Shown here one piece after another: positions 43,547 to 56,344 of a stretch of 64,000 nt of DNA. The position numbers and the translations under genes are program-made. Within the stretch, counting starts at the first letter, position 1; the number at the start of each line of letters is the position of its first letter. The DNA comes from Chrysemys picta bellii (taxonomy: Eukaryota > Chordata > Testudines > Emydidae): positions 119,491,434 to 119,555,433 of the forward strand of contig NC_088795.1 of the NCBI RefSeq assembly GCF_011386835.1, written 5' to 3'. Under the pieces are notes generated by a model. It did not search any database, had not been told where the DNA came from, and saw only the letters and a list, made by a program, of their open reading frames with translations.

Positions 43547-44389
43547 TACTCATGTAAATAAAAAGGTCTGGATCTGAGTGTGTATGTATATCTATATATA
43601 TATCTTTATCTATATTTTCTGCCTGATTCGTCTCTTATGCCAATGTAAATCGTCAGTAACTCCATTGAATCATTAGAGTTGCATCAATTTAAAAAGAGTC
43701 TGACATGAGAATCAGCCCTGTTTTTTGTTATTCCCATCCTAATTGTTCAGTTAAGGTGGCAGCAAAGAAATCACCCAAATAAGCAGTTTTCCTCTTATCA
43801 ATGAAATTACTTTGTAAAAGTATTTGGCCAGATCTGTAGTACAGGGCATGGGAGCAGAAAAGCTGAAGGTTATGATTGAGATTCCCAGGGTCTTTTCAGC
43901 TGAATATGCCCGGTGTGGAGTGGACAAAGGTCTCCTCTTTAAGCAGCTTACACAACGTGGCAGGAATGCAACACAAGAAGGCAGTAAATGCTCATAAAGC
44001 TATTCTTTATAAGCCATAAGTTTCCACAAAAGCAAAGATTTCAAATGCTGCTTGTGTAGTCGATCTTGACAACTTTCTTCTTCGTGGAGGAGGGGAGAGA
44101 ACTCCGCTTACCTCTGCTGGAATTCTACTTCCAGCACACCCATCTTCAAGGTCCTTGTTGTAGTCACTGCATTGATCCCAATCCTTGCAAGGCAGGTAGC
44201 TGAGGGCTGTTAGGGGAATTGGACCTGACTCCCCCACACAATGTCATGGAACAATACGGCTGAGCTATCATGCCAATCCAAAGTAAAGCATTTAGATTTT
44301 TTTTATACTCTCCATACATCATCTTATTATAGTATGTTGAGACTGGATATCTATCCTAGAGATTTATATAGCCCCCATTATCATAATAT
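43547..44389. other. intronic sequence with an AT microsatellite
   Basis: An AT-rich run (TGTATATCTATATATATATC) lies at 43585-43605. At 43620-43720 there are pieces of the TTTACAC/CCATTGAA type ancient repeat. No exon was seen. Confidence 0.45.
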
Positions 44390-44578
44390 CTGAGCACATA
44401 ACAATTTTTTAATGTATTTATCCTCAGAATACCTCTCAGGTCAGGAAATACTAATATTCCTATTTTACAGATGCACAGAGACAAAGGGACTTGCCCGAGG
44501 TCACATGGGAGCAGGGACTTGAACCCAGGTCTCCTAAGTTAGTGCCCTAACCATTGGACCATCCTTTCTCTGAATACC
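44390..44578 (-). repeat. MIR SINE, antisense, nearly full length
   Basis: The + strand shows the MIR reverse complement: CCTATTTTACAGATGCACAG, AGACAAAGGGACTTGCCCGA, GGTCACATGGGAGCAGGGAC, TTGAACCCAGGTCTCC (B box) and CTAACCATTGGACCATCC (A box). Confidence 0.88.
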
Positions 44579-45401
44579 CAGAACATGCTATCTTTACAAA
44601 TTATGAAAGGGATCAATGAAAAGTCAATAGAGACATTAAGTGGGAGTTTAAAACTAGCCCAGACTCAATCTAATATTAGAAGTGCCTGGACAACACAGCG
44701 ATGGGTGAAACATCCCCTTTAGTTTATCTGAGGACAAAAAAGGGTGGAATGATATATGGTGCGTTAGTAGGAAAGTGGGACTGAGGAAGTGAAGGCACAT
44801 TAAGTAGGGTGATCTCCTGACTAAAATAACTTGTATTCCGATCCCTCACTAATTCTGGTCCTCCGTATAAAAACCAACCAATCTATATGAACTAAATGCG
44901 TTTTGGGCCAGATCCTCAGCTGCTATAAATTGACGTAGCTCTGACTTCAATTGAACTGATTTACACCAAGTATCTGGCCTACTGACTTGCATTATTAGTG
45001 ACATGTAGGATTCTGAAGTCCTGATTCTTCCCTTGCTTATACCAGTGTTTCTCTCCTGTCTTCAGCGGAATTACTCTTGATTTACACTTACATAAGAGGC
45101 AAATCAGGCCTCTGTCTTGTCTGTGCCTCTTTTAATCTTTGACCAAGTCTGATATATTTTTATAAGAATAGTGTAGCTTTTGCTCAACCTGAATTCTGAA
45201 TATGGGGCATAACTTGGGGGCATGGAGTTTGGATATATTTCAGTAAATGTATTGATTGTTTTAAAATAAAGTAGGAAGACACTCTGGTCACTTTAACTTT
45301 GCAAAGATACTGAACTCTAGTCTCCCATTAAACATACTAGATGATACCAGGTTTAAATGTAGAGAGCCCAGTAGAAAATAACTATTTCACTACAATAGAT
45401 G
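44579..45401. other. intronic sequence with ancient repeat traces
   Basis: Around 44914-44985 and 45040-45100, words such as TGATTTACACCAAGTAT and CTCTTGATTTACACTTAC match an ancient amniote repeat. Nothing else was recognised. Confidence 0.45.
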
Positions 45402-46121
45402 TGTGACAGGGTGCTCTACTCACTATAGGTATGGCATCTCCTCCTGGCCACTCTGGGGAATAGCTCACCAAGCTGACACTTCTCCCCCATGGTTACAAGT
45501 CATCCCCCCTGCACCTGTTTCTTTGTCTGCAGCCCCGCTCTCTCTCCAGGAGCTGCTCTTGTGGCCTCTTTGTGACTTAGCCCTCCGGCTAGGTCATTAT
45601 TGTGTTTTTTCCCCTTCCGTGGGAGGAGGGGGAGGTCTTTTCTCCCAAACCAGCTCAGGCGGTCTTCCTATGCACTGCCTCATTGGTGCCACTTCCCCGG
45701 TGTCTGGCTGGGGAACCCTGGCCCACTCGCTAGTCCAGGTTCCTGCTCAGGGACCCTCTAGTCAGCAGTCAAGGCCAGTTCCACCCAGTACCTTGCTGCA
45801 TCTCCCTGAGCTTTTTCCTAACCTTCTGGTTCTCCTTCCTTCTCTGGGTCTGCCAGCTTCGCCCTCCCTCCTCCTGGGGAGCAACTTGGAGGCTGCGGAG
45901 ACCTGCAGCCTCCAAACACTCCTCCCTCTTACCAGGAAATGACTCCAGCCTTTCCCAGAAGCTCCTTCTGTTGGCAGCTTCCTGGCCTATATAGGCCCTG
46001 CTTGTTCCTGCACTGGTGAGTTTCTTCTAATTAAAGCTTCTTCTGCAGTCTTAATTCCCCCCGCCCCCAGTTTGCCGCCTAATAGGCCAATTGGCACCTC
46101 TGGCCTGCCTCAACCCTTTCA
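45402..46121 (+). mobile_element. probable solo LTR, about 720 bp
   Basis: The block starts TGTGACAGGGTGC and ends CAACCCTTTCACA, again with TGTGA/TCACA ends. A TATA-type CCTATATAGGCC is at about 45990 and an ATTAAA signal at about 46032, which suggests + orientation. No internal coding sequence adjoins it. A target duplication was not clear. A 179-codon frame inside it is not a gene. Confidence 0.6.
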
Positions 46122-47419
46122 CATGGTAGAAAGCAAAGAAGTTCAGAACTTGGTAAGAGCTAGGTAATAGGGAGGTGCCATCAATAAGGATTAAATTTAC
46201 AGAGACAATGAAAGTATCATATTGGAAGTGGATAGCCCTCCAGTACCCTGCTTTAGAGCACTTGAAGCGATTAAAACTCTCCAAACATGAGTATTCTGGT
46301 ACAAGCGGCTCCTTTGTGCTTGTACTCAACCCATTGCCTTCGTCACTGTCTGCTAAAAGTCCTTCATTTTTCCATGGGGAAATAGTCCTCCAGCTGAAGT
46401 GGATCATGAAATATTTTAATGTGGATCATACTCAGTTTAATTACAGCTAAAGTGGCAGATATTTCCCCTGTGATATGTCCTCTCTTCTTCGGAACCAGCG
46501 GAAACATTTGGCAGAGGAAGAACTGCAGTGGATCTTCATAAGGAATATCTTACTTTTCTGACTGGTATTAGGAGGTGACTGGTACATTAGCTCAGATGTC
46601 CCTTGAAATTCTTCCCTGGCAGGGGTGAGAGACTGCATAATGCTGCAATTATGCCCATAGCCCAACATATAGGACCTTGCTTTCAAAATCAGCAAAACAT
46701 TCTGTAAGCATAAATTGAAGTATGATGCTTTGACTATGGGCCTGGCTATCAATTTTTTATTTTCTTAATATTTATTGTAGACATTTGTATTGGTCATTAA
46801 TAGAACCCCGGATCTGTCAAGTACATGATAATTAAATAGGAATTAAATCATTTAAGTGTAAATAAAAATAAGTAGCTTATTTACTTGAGCTTGAAGAGAC
46901 TGATTGAGAATTATTTACAGTAAATGGCTGTTTTCGTTACAATGTCACCTGAAGTATTTGTGTAATGAAATCCGTTATCTCTTCAGTGGCATTCACAGAG
47001 GAAGAGAAACACTGGTTTACAATAAGGGTAGGATTTTTAGAAATACTTGGCAATGGCTTAACTCTGCTCCCATTGAAACCAATGGAACTTTTACTGCAGT
47101 GGGAGCAGAGCTAGGCCATGTAGAATGTCTATCCCAGATGAATAGTTTACTGTACAGACCCTAACATTTGTTCTGAATGACTTTTACAAAGTGTTTGGTT
47201 TAACATTGTTGTGGAATTTTAGCTGACCTGCTAAAATCAGGAGTCCTCTTCCAAAGGCAAGGATGTGTTTAAAGAAAGCCAAATTAAAAACATCTTATAC
47301 TCTCAGTGATAGGACCGTCTGTCTTGTTAGTTTCCCACTGAGGTTGAATCAGCTCTTTAAGAACCAGCCCTGATGTTACCACCTTAAAGTAGTGCAAGAA
47401 AACACTCACCCACTCTTAT
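46122..47419. other. intronic sequence with one palindromic mini-element
   Basis: At 47061-47117, AACTCTGCTCCCATTGAAAC and TGCAGTGGGAGCAGAGCTA form inverted arms of the family described at 31781. No exon was recognised. Confidence 0.45.
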
Positions 47420-47870
47420 TACATCAGTCATTTCCTCTCCTGTCTTAGTGATGCCCCATTCAGCTGTTTCTTCACTGGTCCTTTTCTGCACCATTCTCTA
47501 TGCCTAGAATATCCTTCCCAAACTGGTTTGCTAGATCTCTACCCTCATTCAGATAACTCCTTAAGATCACTGTGATGCCAGCAAGAAGCCAGTCAGCCAA
47601 GACATTTGTTTTATAAAACATATATGAATTTATATAAACATATGTTTATCACAAATGAGAGACAGTTCATTTTTGTTGGCGCATGCTAGGCCCATGCCTT
47701 TGCTGTGTAACAGCATCATATTACCATGCTCCACCTCCCCCACTCGTTTGTCCCTTCATTAAGTCATAAAATCAAACTGCAAGTCCTTCAGAGCAGGGAA
47801 TCCCTGATCTATTGTGCAGCTCCAGCAAACTTCTTGGGGGCTGTGAAATAACAAATGTTCCACACTAAGG
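47420..47870 (+). repeat. L2-type LINE 3' region, degraded
   Basis: The order of words fits an L2-type 3' end: CTCTATGCCTAGAATATCC, CCTCATTCAGATAACTCC, CCTTCAGAGCAGGGAATCCC and TGATCTATTGTGCAGC. Long AT-rich parts between them do not match. Confidence 0.45.
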
Positions 47871-47952
47871 GAACAGGAAAGGAGATTTTGAGACAAACTC
47901 ACTGCTTTTAACCCACTGTTTTGTGCCTGGCTCTTGTTGATGTCCTTGGAAG

Positions 47953-48134
47953 TACACCTCTACTCCGATATAACACGATCCGATATAACACGAATTCGGA
48001 TATAATGTGGTAAAGCAGTGCTCCGGCGGGGGCGGGGCTGCGCACTCCAGCGGATCAAAGCAAGTTCGATATAATGCGGTTTCACCTATAACGCGGTAAG
48101 ATTTAGGACAATGTTATATCGAGATAGAGGTGTA
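47953..48134. mobile_element. mariner/Tc1-type MITE, copy 1
   Basis: The ends are TACACCTCTACTCCGATATA and TATCGAGATAGAGGTGTA, so inverted repeats with TA at each outer edge. The interior carries ATTCGGATATAATGTGGTAA and TTCACCTATAACGCGGTAAG. A second copy is at 59502. Confidence 0.85.
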
Positions 48135-48253
48135 TTGTGATCTGGTATGACACTTAATATGTGTGGCATCATCTAAGCACAGTGGGGTACGTAACAGGAT
48201 TGCAGTCTTAACTTCAAATTTTCCATTCTTTTGGAACATTCAGTGCATACTTC

Positions 48254-48255
<2 letters not shown>

Positions 48256-48294
<39 letters not shown>

Positions 48295-48296
48295 CA
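48256..48296. repeat. (GT)n microsatellite followed by GC/CG steps
   Basis: About 15 GT units run into GCGCGCGCACATGCATGC. The alternating purine-pyrimidine run of about 45 bases is a classical Z-DNA-prone tract. Confidence 0.95.
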
Positions 48297-49269
48297 CATG
48301 CATGCTGGGCAGAGGAGAAAATGTATAGGGAGTCCCCTATCCATGAGTGCAGCAGCTGGGCAGAAAGCTAACCTAGTGCTCCCCTGAGTGCTAGACCCTT
48401 GTCTGTCCAAGACTTACAGCCCCTTCCTCCATCCTGAGAGCACCAGTTACCTGAGGACCTGGTCATCCCAAACAGCAGAACAGGACAGTGAGCCATTAGG
48501 CCTTTAGAAGGTTAAATTGCACATACTATTTCTGTCTTCATCTTCTGCCCCAGAGCATTGAAGCAGTCAGGTTCTTTCCTCTGCCTTCAGATTGAATGTT
48601 CCACTGTTGTGCCTAGCCAGTATTACAGGTCTGTAGCTGAGTGGGTAGGGAGTGGAATTCCTACCTTATCCCTGCAGGTGATCAGCTGATGCCCTGAAGC
48701 ATGAGATTAAAGATCTAATAACGTTTTATGAATTGACTATTGTTCTTGATAATATTTTTAGGTGACCCATAACGCTGAATTTTAAAAGGATGTTTTGTGG
48801 AGCCATAAGTATTCAGGGGGTTGCCATATGGTATACAAAGTGGCTACAAAGTCATCCATTCTTAGTTATCCTTCTGGGTGCTAAGTGATTCACAGATAAA
48901 ATAAAGAGTGGAAAACATTGACCAGTGACTGTCTCCTGTGATGCCTTTTTATTTGTAAAAATGAAAACTGGTTTTGAGGTTCGCTCTCGTCATCCAAACA
49001 TTCTACTTGTTGCAAGAGCAAAGCATGTAACCTGTCATCTGGAAATTCATTGCGGTAGAAACTGAATATAATTGCTTTTGAGAACTAGTTATATTCATTT
49101 TAGGGCCCTGTCTATTAAGCCTCCTTATGAAAGGAGAGAGAGCTTTCCATGCACAATATATTTCATGCAGTTTGAAAATCTGTCTCCACAGCTGTTTTTT
49201 CCACCCTAACCATCAGCTCAGCTCTGTGCTAGAAGTAACAGAAAATTGTACGTTTGCGGACTAGGAAGA
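48297..49269. other. intronic sequence with no recognised gene
   Basis: TCTGTAGCTGAGTGGGTAGG at 48631-48650 looks tRNA-like, but the following bases do not fold as a tRNA. Nothing else was recognised. Confidence 0.4.
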
Positions 49270-49740
49270 CAGTGTGTCTAGATGTTCGCTCAGGGGACTG
49301 AGAGTTAGGTCTTCAGGATTTTATGCCCAGTCTTTATTCCTGATTTCCTCTGTGATTTTAAATAAATTACTTAGTTCAATATTTTTGAACTTGCGGGCCT
49401 AAAGTAAAGCTCCTAAATCTGTATGTAGGCACCTAAATAGAAGCAATCTGACTTTCTTAGGTGCTGAGCCCCTTGGGCTCCTTAACTTCAGTAGGGATTG
49501 TGGATGCACAGCACTTCTGATAATTGGGCCACTTCAATGTAGGAGCCTAAATATGAATCTAGGAGCCTAACTTTAGGCACCCAGATTTGAAAATTTCAGC
49601 CTTCACCTATGGGTACATCTTCTGTTCACCCCTCTGTCAAACTGACATAATAAGTCTAACTAGCTCAAGGGATTTGCTATGAGGAATGTCGATAAAGTCC
49701 TTTGAGATTCTCAGATTTAAAAAGTGTTTTTATGGTTAAA
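49270..49740 (+). repeat. degraded MIR split by a palindromic repeat
   Basis: MIR-like parts are GGGGACTGAGAGTTAGGTCT and AAATAAATTACTTAG at left, then CCCCTCTGTCAAACTGACAT and TGAGATTCTCAGATTTAAA at right. The middle (49397-49600) is a repeat with GGCCTAAAGTAAAGCTCCTA, CTTAGGTGCTGAGCCCCTTG and TTAGGCACCCAGATTTGAAA. Confidence 0.55.
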
Positions 49741-52700
49741 CAGTGGTTGGTAGTTTACAGCTTAAGAATAAAGATGTGTATTGTTCCAGCATAAGGAAGA
49801 CATTACTTTGAACCCATTACCCAAATACCTTGCAGCCATTCATGAAGCAATGAAGCCATCTAGGATGTTTCTGAATATCAGGACTGTGGTGATAAACATT
49901 AACCTAGCTTATTCTGCCCCTGCACCGAAACAGATAATTCACCATTTCTAATGAGCAGTGAGAGAGTTTCTGAGTGACATGTGCAATATCAGACTGATAA
50001 GGTAAGAGTTCATTTGTTATGGTCTCTGGCTTCATGAGCACACCGTCTGCATGGCCTGAAATGAAGCTGCTTGAATATATCACAGAGAAGTCAACTGATT
50101 CAGTAAAGTTTCTAGTCCAAAGTCTGATCTCATTTGCACTGTTATAATTCCGTGTATCACCGTTGAAGACAATGGAGGGGCTTGGATTTATACAGTACAG
50201 CTGATTCAGTTTGACCATGTTCCTCCTGATTTGGACCAAACAACCAGAGGCCTGTCTTTAAAATTACTTGACGTCTCTGTCCAAAGGAGGTAATAGCATG
50301 TATGCATCAAGTCAACATGTTACCCCCCTTCCTAATATAGGGAAAATGTGGTGTATGGCTTGTTGAAAAGGACTGGTTTAATAGTAAGTACATTTGATAG
50401 GTATAGGCAGTTTCAGCTTGACATGGAGGTAAAGGAATTATAAAGCGGGTCAAAAGTATGTACCCTAGAGAAGCGGTTCCCAATATATATTATTACACTT
50501 TCGGGCACTTATGTCTGAAACTCTGGGCTCTCTCCCTGTACCGTAATATGGAATGAATGTGCGGAGAAAGTCAGTCTCAGCTGGGTTTGATTCTGTGAGA
50601 GGTGTGTGACAGTATTTTTCACTAAATTTCATTAACATTGAAAGGCTTTACTTAGTCTGATAAAATAGTTTTTTTCTGAAAAAGGTTGAGATCCATTCCC
50701 CATGAATCCTCTTCATGACTCTCTGGAAAAGCAAATGCTTAGCATATGGGTTTGATAAACCTTTGATTTAGATCTTTCAAAATCCAGCTGTTGGCGAGAA
50801 GCAGTGTGAGAGAGTTCTATTTTGTATTTTTAAATTTTCATTTATAAAAGGACCTTGATTTTAGTTTGTGTGTGTGGTTGGTTGGTTTGTTTGTGGTGGT
50901 TGGTGTTTTTTTTTTTTTTTTAACTCCAAAATGGTAGAGCCTTGATTTTACCGGGATTACAGTATAGGGACTGTATGTGATATGACTGCTTGAATTGTTT
51001 CTTTTTTTAACTTCTACATCAGCAGCTACTTGGATGAGTCACATTCATGGGATGAATTTTAGCTGGTGTGTACATATTGGCAGAATATTCCTGAGAAAAT
51101 GTTTGTTTGAGAGAGGTAAAGTGAATTCTTTTTTGGGTTTTTTAAAAGCCACCTTTGATTGTGCAACACTAGAAAAAGGAAGGGGAAAATAGTCAGACAA
51201 TCTGTCTATAAATATTTACAAAATTTCAGTCAGGATTAACCTAATTCCTTCATCTTCAAAGAGTTTACTAGGAGATCATCTAGGGTGCTAAAACCAATTC
51301 TTTGATTCTTATAGGTGTGTGTTTGACTTGTTTACACCCATGTTCTGAATGTAGTGAAGTACTGAGTATAATCTTTCTTTGATGTCCCTCTTTCTGTGGT
51401 AATTCATCCATATCAGATTAGGTAGATGGGATCCAAGATGCTGCTTACTTTGTATGCTCAGACACAGCATCACCAAGTGATACCTGCATCCCTTGTCTGC
51501 TATTTTTTTTGGTGTTTCTTGTTGGCCATTGGATAGCTTATGTAGTTTACTACCATATCTTGTTTGTAAATAATGTAAAAGCAGTGCCGCATGCTCAATT
51601 TAATCAGGAAATCTCCCAGGGAATGGCTTAAAGCCGAATGTACTTAATAATAGTAACTACTGTTTAATGGGAACAATAATTCTGCTTAATGGGGATGCCT
51701 TCAGGTGACTTACTGGCACTAGTCCTTTCAGTTTCATTCTGTTTGCTCCTCAAAGAACTTTCAGTCTTGTCTTAGCTTTACGGAGAGAATGTATGAATGA
51801 CTTTCCCACTGCCTGTTCCAGGTGATTAGTGTGATCTTTCCATATAAACTGCACATACTGGGATACCATATTGAGCACCTCACAGCTGCTCTGCTGATGC
51901 TGGGTAAGGGACAAGCTCAGTTCATATCCCAGTGCAGATAGTGCCCCTTCTGTGTGCAGAGTCACTCCATTACACCTAAGAGACTCAGCTCCCCTGTTTT
52001 CCCCAACTTTCCCTTTTTCCTTCAATGAACCACCATCTCTGAACTTGTCTAAAGTCCCATAGATATTACCACTCCTGCAAAATCAGAAGCTCCTCAGAAA
52101 TAGTGCTTTTTAACTAAATGTACGTGGGGTAAAAGCACAATGTATAGAGTACAGAGTGACTGCTTGATCTCCTAAGGTTTCTATATTCTGTGGACTTTAG
52201 AAGGGAGGTGATTTACTGGAGGAATTGGTATGAAACAGGGAAAAGCTGTGCGGCAGAGGTATGGTGAGTGTAGGCATCATGGAGAAAATGGGGAGCAGGA
52301 AATTCTCTGGAGCTCCTCAACCTTGCAAGTCCCATTGCATCACAGATCCTGAGTAGTCTTCTCAATCTCAGCTACCTCTTGTCCTGAAGTCCACTGGAGG
52401 CACAGCATGAACAGTGTCTCCAGTGAAAATTTTAAAGAGTGCACATTTGGGCTGTGCAAACCTTCTGAAGTACTCATTGTTCCTATGGCCCTTCTGAAAT
52501 CTGGAAGAGCTGCTGCATATCTTTTTAACATGATGCTTAGGGGAAACAACAAATAACTACATGCTAATCTTAAAGGAATTTCAGTGACATATCTTATTAA
52601 AGAGACTGTGTGAGCCATGAGGATATTTGAACCTGAGGCTATTTAACCTTTTGGTACTTGAAATGCTTCGGTTTTTTTCAATTCCCTGACTTTATATACA

Positions 52701-53052
52701 TTTTAGTTACTAACACTTTGTGAATTTAAAGGGAAATAGCAATTGTAACACTTCAGATTTTATTGCAGTTTTTGTTGGTGGTGGTGATTATAAACAAGAT
52801 CTGCCCAGGATTTGTTAGGTGGGTAATGATTAAGGAAAAGCAAAAGGGGAAGGTCTTAGTTCTCTGAGATAAAGGAAAACAAAATAGGAAAGATGCTGTT
52901 AGCATAAGTCAAATGGGTTTTCCAAGCCACTGACAGTAATACAAGATTGATTAACATCTATAAATGGTTCATGTAAGAGAGTTTCTTCCTAACCCCCATT
53001 AGAGATTGACTTGCCTTGAAGCAGGAAGGCTTGTATCATTTCCAATGCTGTG
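49741..53052. other. intronic sequence with no recognised gene
   Basis: In 3.3 kb no gene or named mobile element was recognised. There is a GGTTGGTTTGTTTG and poly-T run at 50876-50923. Open frames at 49904-50239 and 51750-52025 (- strand) have no known domain. Confidence 0.5.
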
Positions 53053-53123
53053 AGGTGAAATCTGAGCTCCACTGAAGTCAAGGAAAAACTTCCATTGACT
53101 AAATGGTATCGGGATTTCACCCC
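53053..53123. repeat. palindromic mini-element, about 71 bp
   Basis: The left arm AGGTGAAATCTGAGCTCCAC plus TGAAGTCAAGG pairs with CCATTGACTAAATGGT plus GGGATTTCACCCC at right, with mismatches. No target duplication was found. Confidence 0.6.
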
Positions 53124-53210
53124 CTGCCTTTTTAAACCCTTACTATTGTAACTTTGGATGTTCTCATTATCCATATGAATATCCCAGTCCTTCTCTTGAA
53201 TCCTTAACCT

Positions 53211-53938
53211 CTTTGACTCAGTATGTTATAGCAATGACTTCCATAGGCAAATTCTAATCCTGTCCTCCAAAGTGCTGGCAACCCCTCCCAGCTTAAAATT
53301 TATAAGCATAGTCTCCATTCCAATATTTTCATTAATGACTTGGCTAATGAATAGTACCAGACCCGGAAATGACCACTGCTGGACCCCACTAGATACGTCC
53401 TTCCAGTTAGACGGTGAACCATTGATAACTAGTCCTTGGAGTACAATTTTTCAATCATTTGTGCACTCACCTTATAGTAAGGTAATGGGGGACCGTGTCA
53501 AAGCCTGACTAAAATCAAGATATATCATGTCTACTGTGCTCCCCCATCCACCAAACCAGTAACCCTGTCAAAGAAGGCAATAAGGTTGGTTTGTCATGAT
53601 TTGTTCCTGGCTATTCTGTATAATTCTACTATCCTGTAGGTGCGTACAAACTGATTGTTTAATAACTTGTTCCAGTATGTTTCCAGGTATTAAAGTTAGA
53701 CTCACTGATTTATAATTCTACAGGTCTTCTATGTTCTCCTTTTTAAAGATAAGTACTATGTTTGCACTTCTCCAGTCCTCTGGGACCTCAGCTGTCTTCC
53801 ATGAATTCTCAAAGATAATTTTTAATGGTTCCAAGATTGCTTCAGCTAGTTCCTTAAGTACGTTAGGATGAATTGCCTCAGGCCCTGCTGAATAGAATGC
53901 ATCTAACTTTTATCTAAATATTCTTTGATCTTTAACCT
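53211..53938 (-). pseudogene. CR1 LINE ORF2 fragment (reverse transcriptase), antisense
   Basis: The + strand is the reverse complement of a CR1 RT region: GTGTCAAAGCCTGACTAAAA, AACTTGTTCCAGTATGTTTC, CTCCAGTCCTCTGGGACCTC, GCTTCAGCTAGTTCCTTAAG and CAGGCCCTGCTGAATAG. The last part overlaps the sense CR1 at 27340-27625 in reverse. Stops are frequent. Confidence 0.75.
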
Positions 53939-54062
53939 TCTACACTGATACATTTTAAACTGGGAATTCTGTTACCCAACCAGACAAATTCATTGTTTTG
54001 TGAGTCAGGTGTAGTACCCTGCTTGGATCGACAATACCTGTATTTGTTGTTTTATTTATATT

Positions 54063-54330
54063 CTTTAACATAGTGCATATCCACCCAGGGAACGCTAGGA
54101 ACTTCACAAAAGCACATGCACCAGTTAAACAAACGTTAGGCTTACCTTAGAGGACTGGTAGTGATAGAAAGTTGATGCCAGCTGATAGTTCTTGGTTGAC
54201 TAATGTGAAATGAGTTGATGGTCTGAGTCCAGTCCCTCGTAGAAAGAAGTCTAAGAGCTTATTACAAAGCCTATTGAAATCAATGGGAGTTTTTCACTGA
54301 CTTCAGGGAGCTTTAACCCTGGCCCTAAAT
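54063..54330 (+). repeat. unnamed dispersed repeat, copy A
   Basis: Starts near ACATAGTGCATATCCACCC and contains AAAGTTGATGCCAGCTGATA, GTTCTTGGTTGACTAATGTG and AAATGAGTTGATGGTCTGAG. It ends with a palindromic mini-element (CCTATTGAAATCAATGGGAG, CACTGACTTCAGGGAGC). A second copy in the same orientation is at 55436. Confidence 0.65.
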
Positions 54331-55435
54331 CATTAAACCACCACTGCAGTTGACACTAATTAATACTGTTGTTGGCAGGCTTAGCAGAATCCAGGGATGG
54401 AATAGACACACACAGATCAAATTACACTGTCTCCAGAGGTGGACTTTCCAGTTCATGTCTGAAGCATAACACTTTGTGGGAAACTTCCTGTGCCTGGGTT
54501 GTGCCAGTACTGTGCACAAATGAACTATTTTGCTTTCCAGTGCTGGCTGTCTGGCATCCTACATCACAAAAAAACCCAACAAAACCTTTAAAGACAAAAA
54601 TCACATTGTTTATAACCGGGTATGAATTCCAGTCTAATATTGTTTGTTCCATCCTCATTATGCACATTCTCACTCCATGACAACTCTGTGAGATTGCAAT
54701 GTTGTTTAAGAAAATCGGATCTGCTGAGGCTTGCCTTTGCTGGCAAAACGTATGTTTGTTTGATTAGCAATGTGTTTGATGCAGATTATAACTATTGCTA
54801 GAACATACATATGAGCTTACTGTGGTCAGAAGGAAAGTTCTCTTCTCTCTTCCCCCAAGGCTCTTAACTGTTTTTCATGGTAATGTCTGCTTTGGTCTTT
54901 AAGACACACGCATTTTAAAATGACTGTGTATGATCTACCAGAGTTGCAGTCAATGAGGAACAAAATGTACAGCCTCTCAGGCAGAGAATGAAATTACCTG
55001 CTATTTATTTATTTGCACATTAAAGCTCTTTTATGAATAAACTGTACATTCATTTCTTCACCCCTCCATGAGATGTGATTTCTCCTTTGTAATACATTTA
55101 CGATTTATGTAAATCATTGCGATTGCAGAAACTAATCAAACCAAGGATGAAAGTAATTACAGCCTATCATATAGGGTATGGTTTCCTCACTCAACTGCAG
55201 GCCCCATGTTCGCTTTCACTTCATTAAAATATATATGAACTCCATTCAAGAGCTAATTTGGGCAAAACCATTAGACTTTGTTGTCAGAAGTTTGAAGTTC
55301 ATTTTCATGCACAAATGAGCCTGCTGAGTTTTAGACTCACAAAGGTTATTTGTGTGCATGGGTGGGGGGAGTGGCAGAGGAGGCTTGATGGTTGGTTTGC
55401 TAGGACCTGTTGTCTTTTTTTTATGACTACATCCT
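54331..55435. other. intronic sequence with no recognised gene
   Basis: Nothing was recognised between the two repeat copies. Confidence 0.4.
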
Positions 55436-55680
55436 GTAACATAGTGTTCCACAGGTGGATCAACACTAAGCACTTCATAAAAACACATGGACTATTTAAG
55501 GTCTCCGTTCTCCTTAATATCTTAATCAGACCAGTAGATACAAAGTTGATGCCAGACAAGAGCTCTTGGTTGGCTAATGTGAAATGAGTTGATGATCTCA
55601 GTCCAGCCCCGAGCTGAAAGGTGTCTAAAGGCCTGATACAAAGTCCTTCCTTTGACCCCAGTGGGCTTTGGCTCATACCC
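55436..55680 (+). repeat. unnamed dispersed repeat, copy B
   Basis: Contains ACATAGTGTTCCACAGGTGG, AAAGTTGATGCCAGACAAGA, GCTCTTGGTTGGCTAATGTG and AAATGAGTTGATGATCTCAG, then the same kind of palindromic end (GGCCTGATACAAAGTCC, GTGGGCTTTGGCTCAT). Confidence 0.65.
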
Positions 55681-56344
55681 AGAGAACACCATTCAATCTG
55701 TCTGGATTTTTGTCTTTTTAAACCATCTTTAGAAAAGCTCTAAACAGAAGGCTGCAGAAATACCCAGAGTGACTACAGATCCAGATCCCAAGGTAACTTT
55801 GAATCCAGCAAATTCCATTAATTTACCATCACCAATCCCAAGTTTTTGGGAAACCTGTTGTGACTAAACTGTCACTTATGTCTACCGGTGTGTGGTGTCA
55901 GTAAAGTCTTTCTTCCCTGGAGCTGCAATCTTGGATATCAAGTTATGCTCTGGACTGACTGACTGAATCACTGGAATCTGCTTTCCGTGTGTGCTTTATC
56001 CGAGATCATCAGGCAGCCATCAGAGTGATTGACTGACTCCATGCAAAGTGTCAGGCAAAAGTAACTGAAATGAAGTAAAATGTGTGACAACTAAAGAATA
56101 AGCAACAATCTGTCTCTTCAAATGAGCTGTTCTGTTGGCAATTTGACAAATTGCGCTGGTTTAACTGAAAGTTCTGCTGAATGTATGATATTACTTTATT
56201 AAAAATATTCTGTTGAGAACTGCTATTGTTTAAATTCTTCAAGGCAAAGTGCTTAATGACATCAATACAAATCAAGTAAAACCGATCTAAAAATCCTGAG
56301 ACTGGAATTCTTCTGAGATTATAGTCCTAAATATACATGCAATT
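55681..56344. other. intronic sequence with no recognised gene
   Basis: Nothing was recognised. Confidence 0.4.

Noticed and set aside
45403..45942. 179-codon + strand frame
   Set aside because: It falls wholly within an LTR; the reading is Leu/Pro/Ser-rich composition with no domain.
48620..48700. possible tRNA gene (GTAGCTGAGTGGGTAGG)
   Set aside because: Only the A-box-like part is present; no matching acceptor stem or B box was found.
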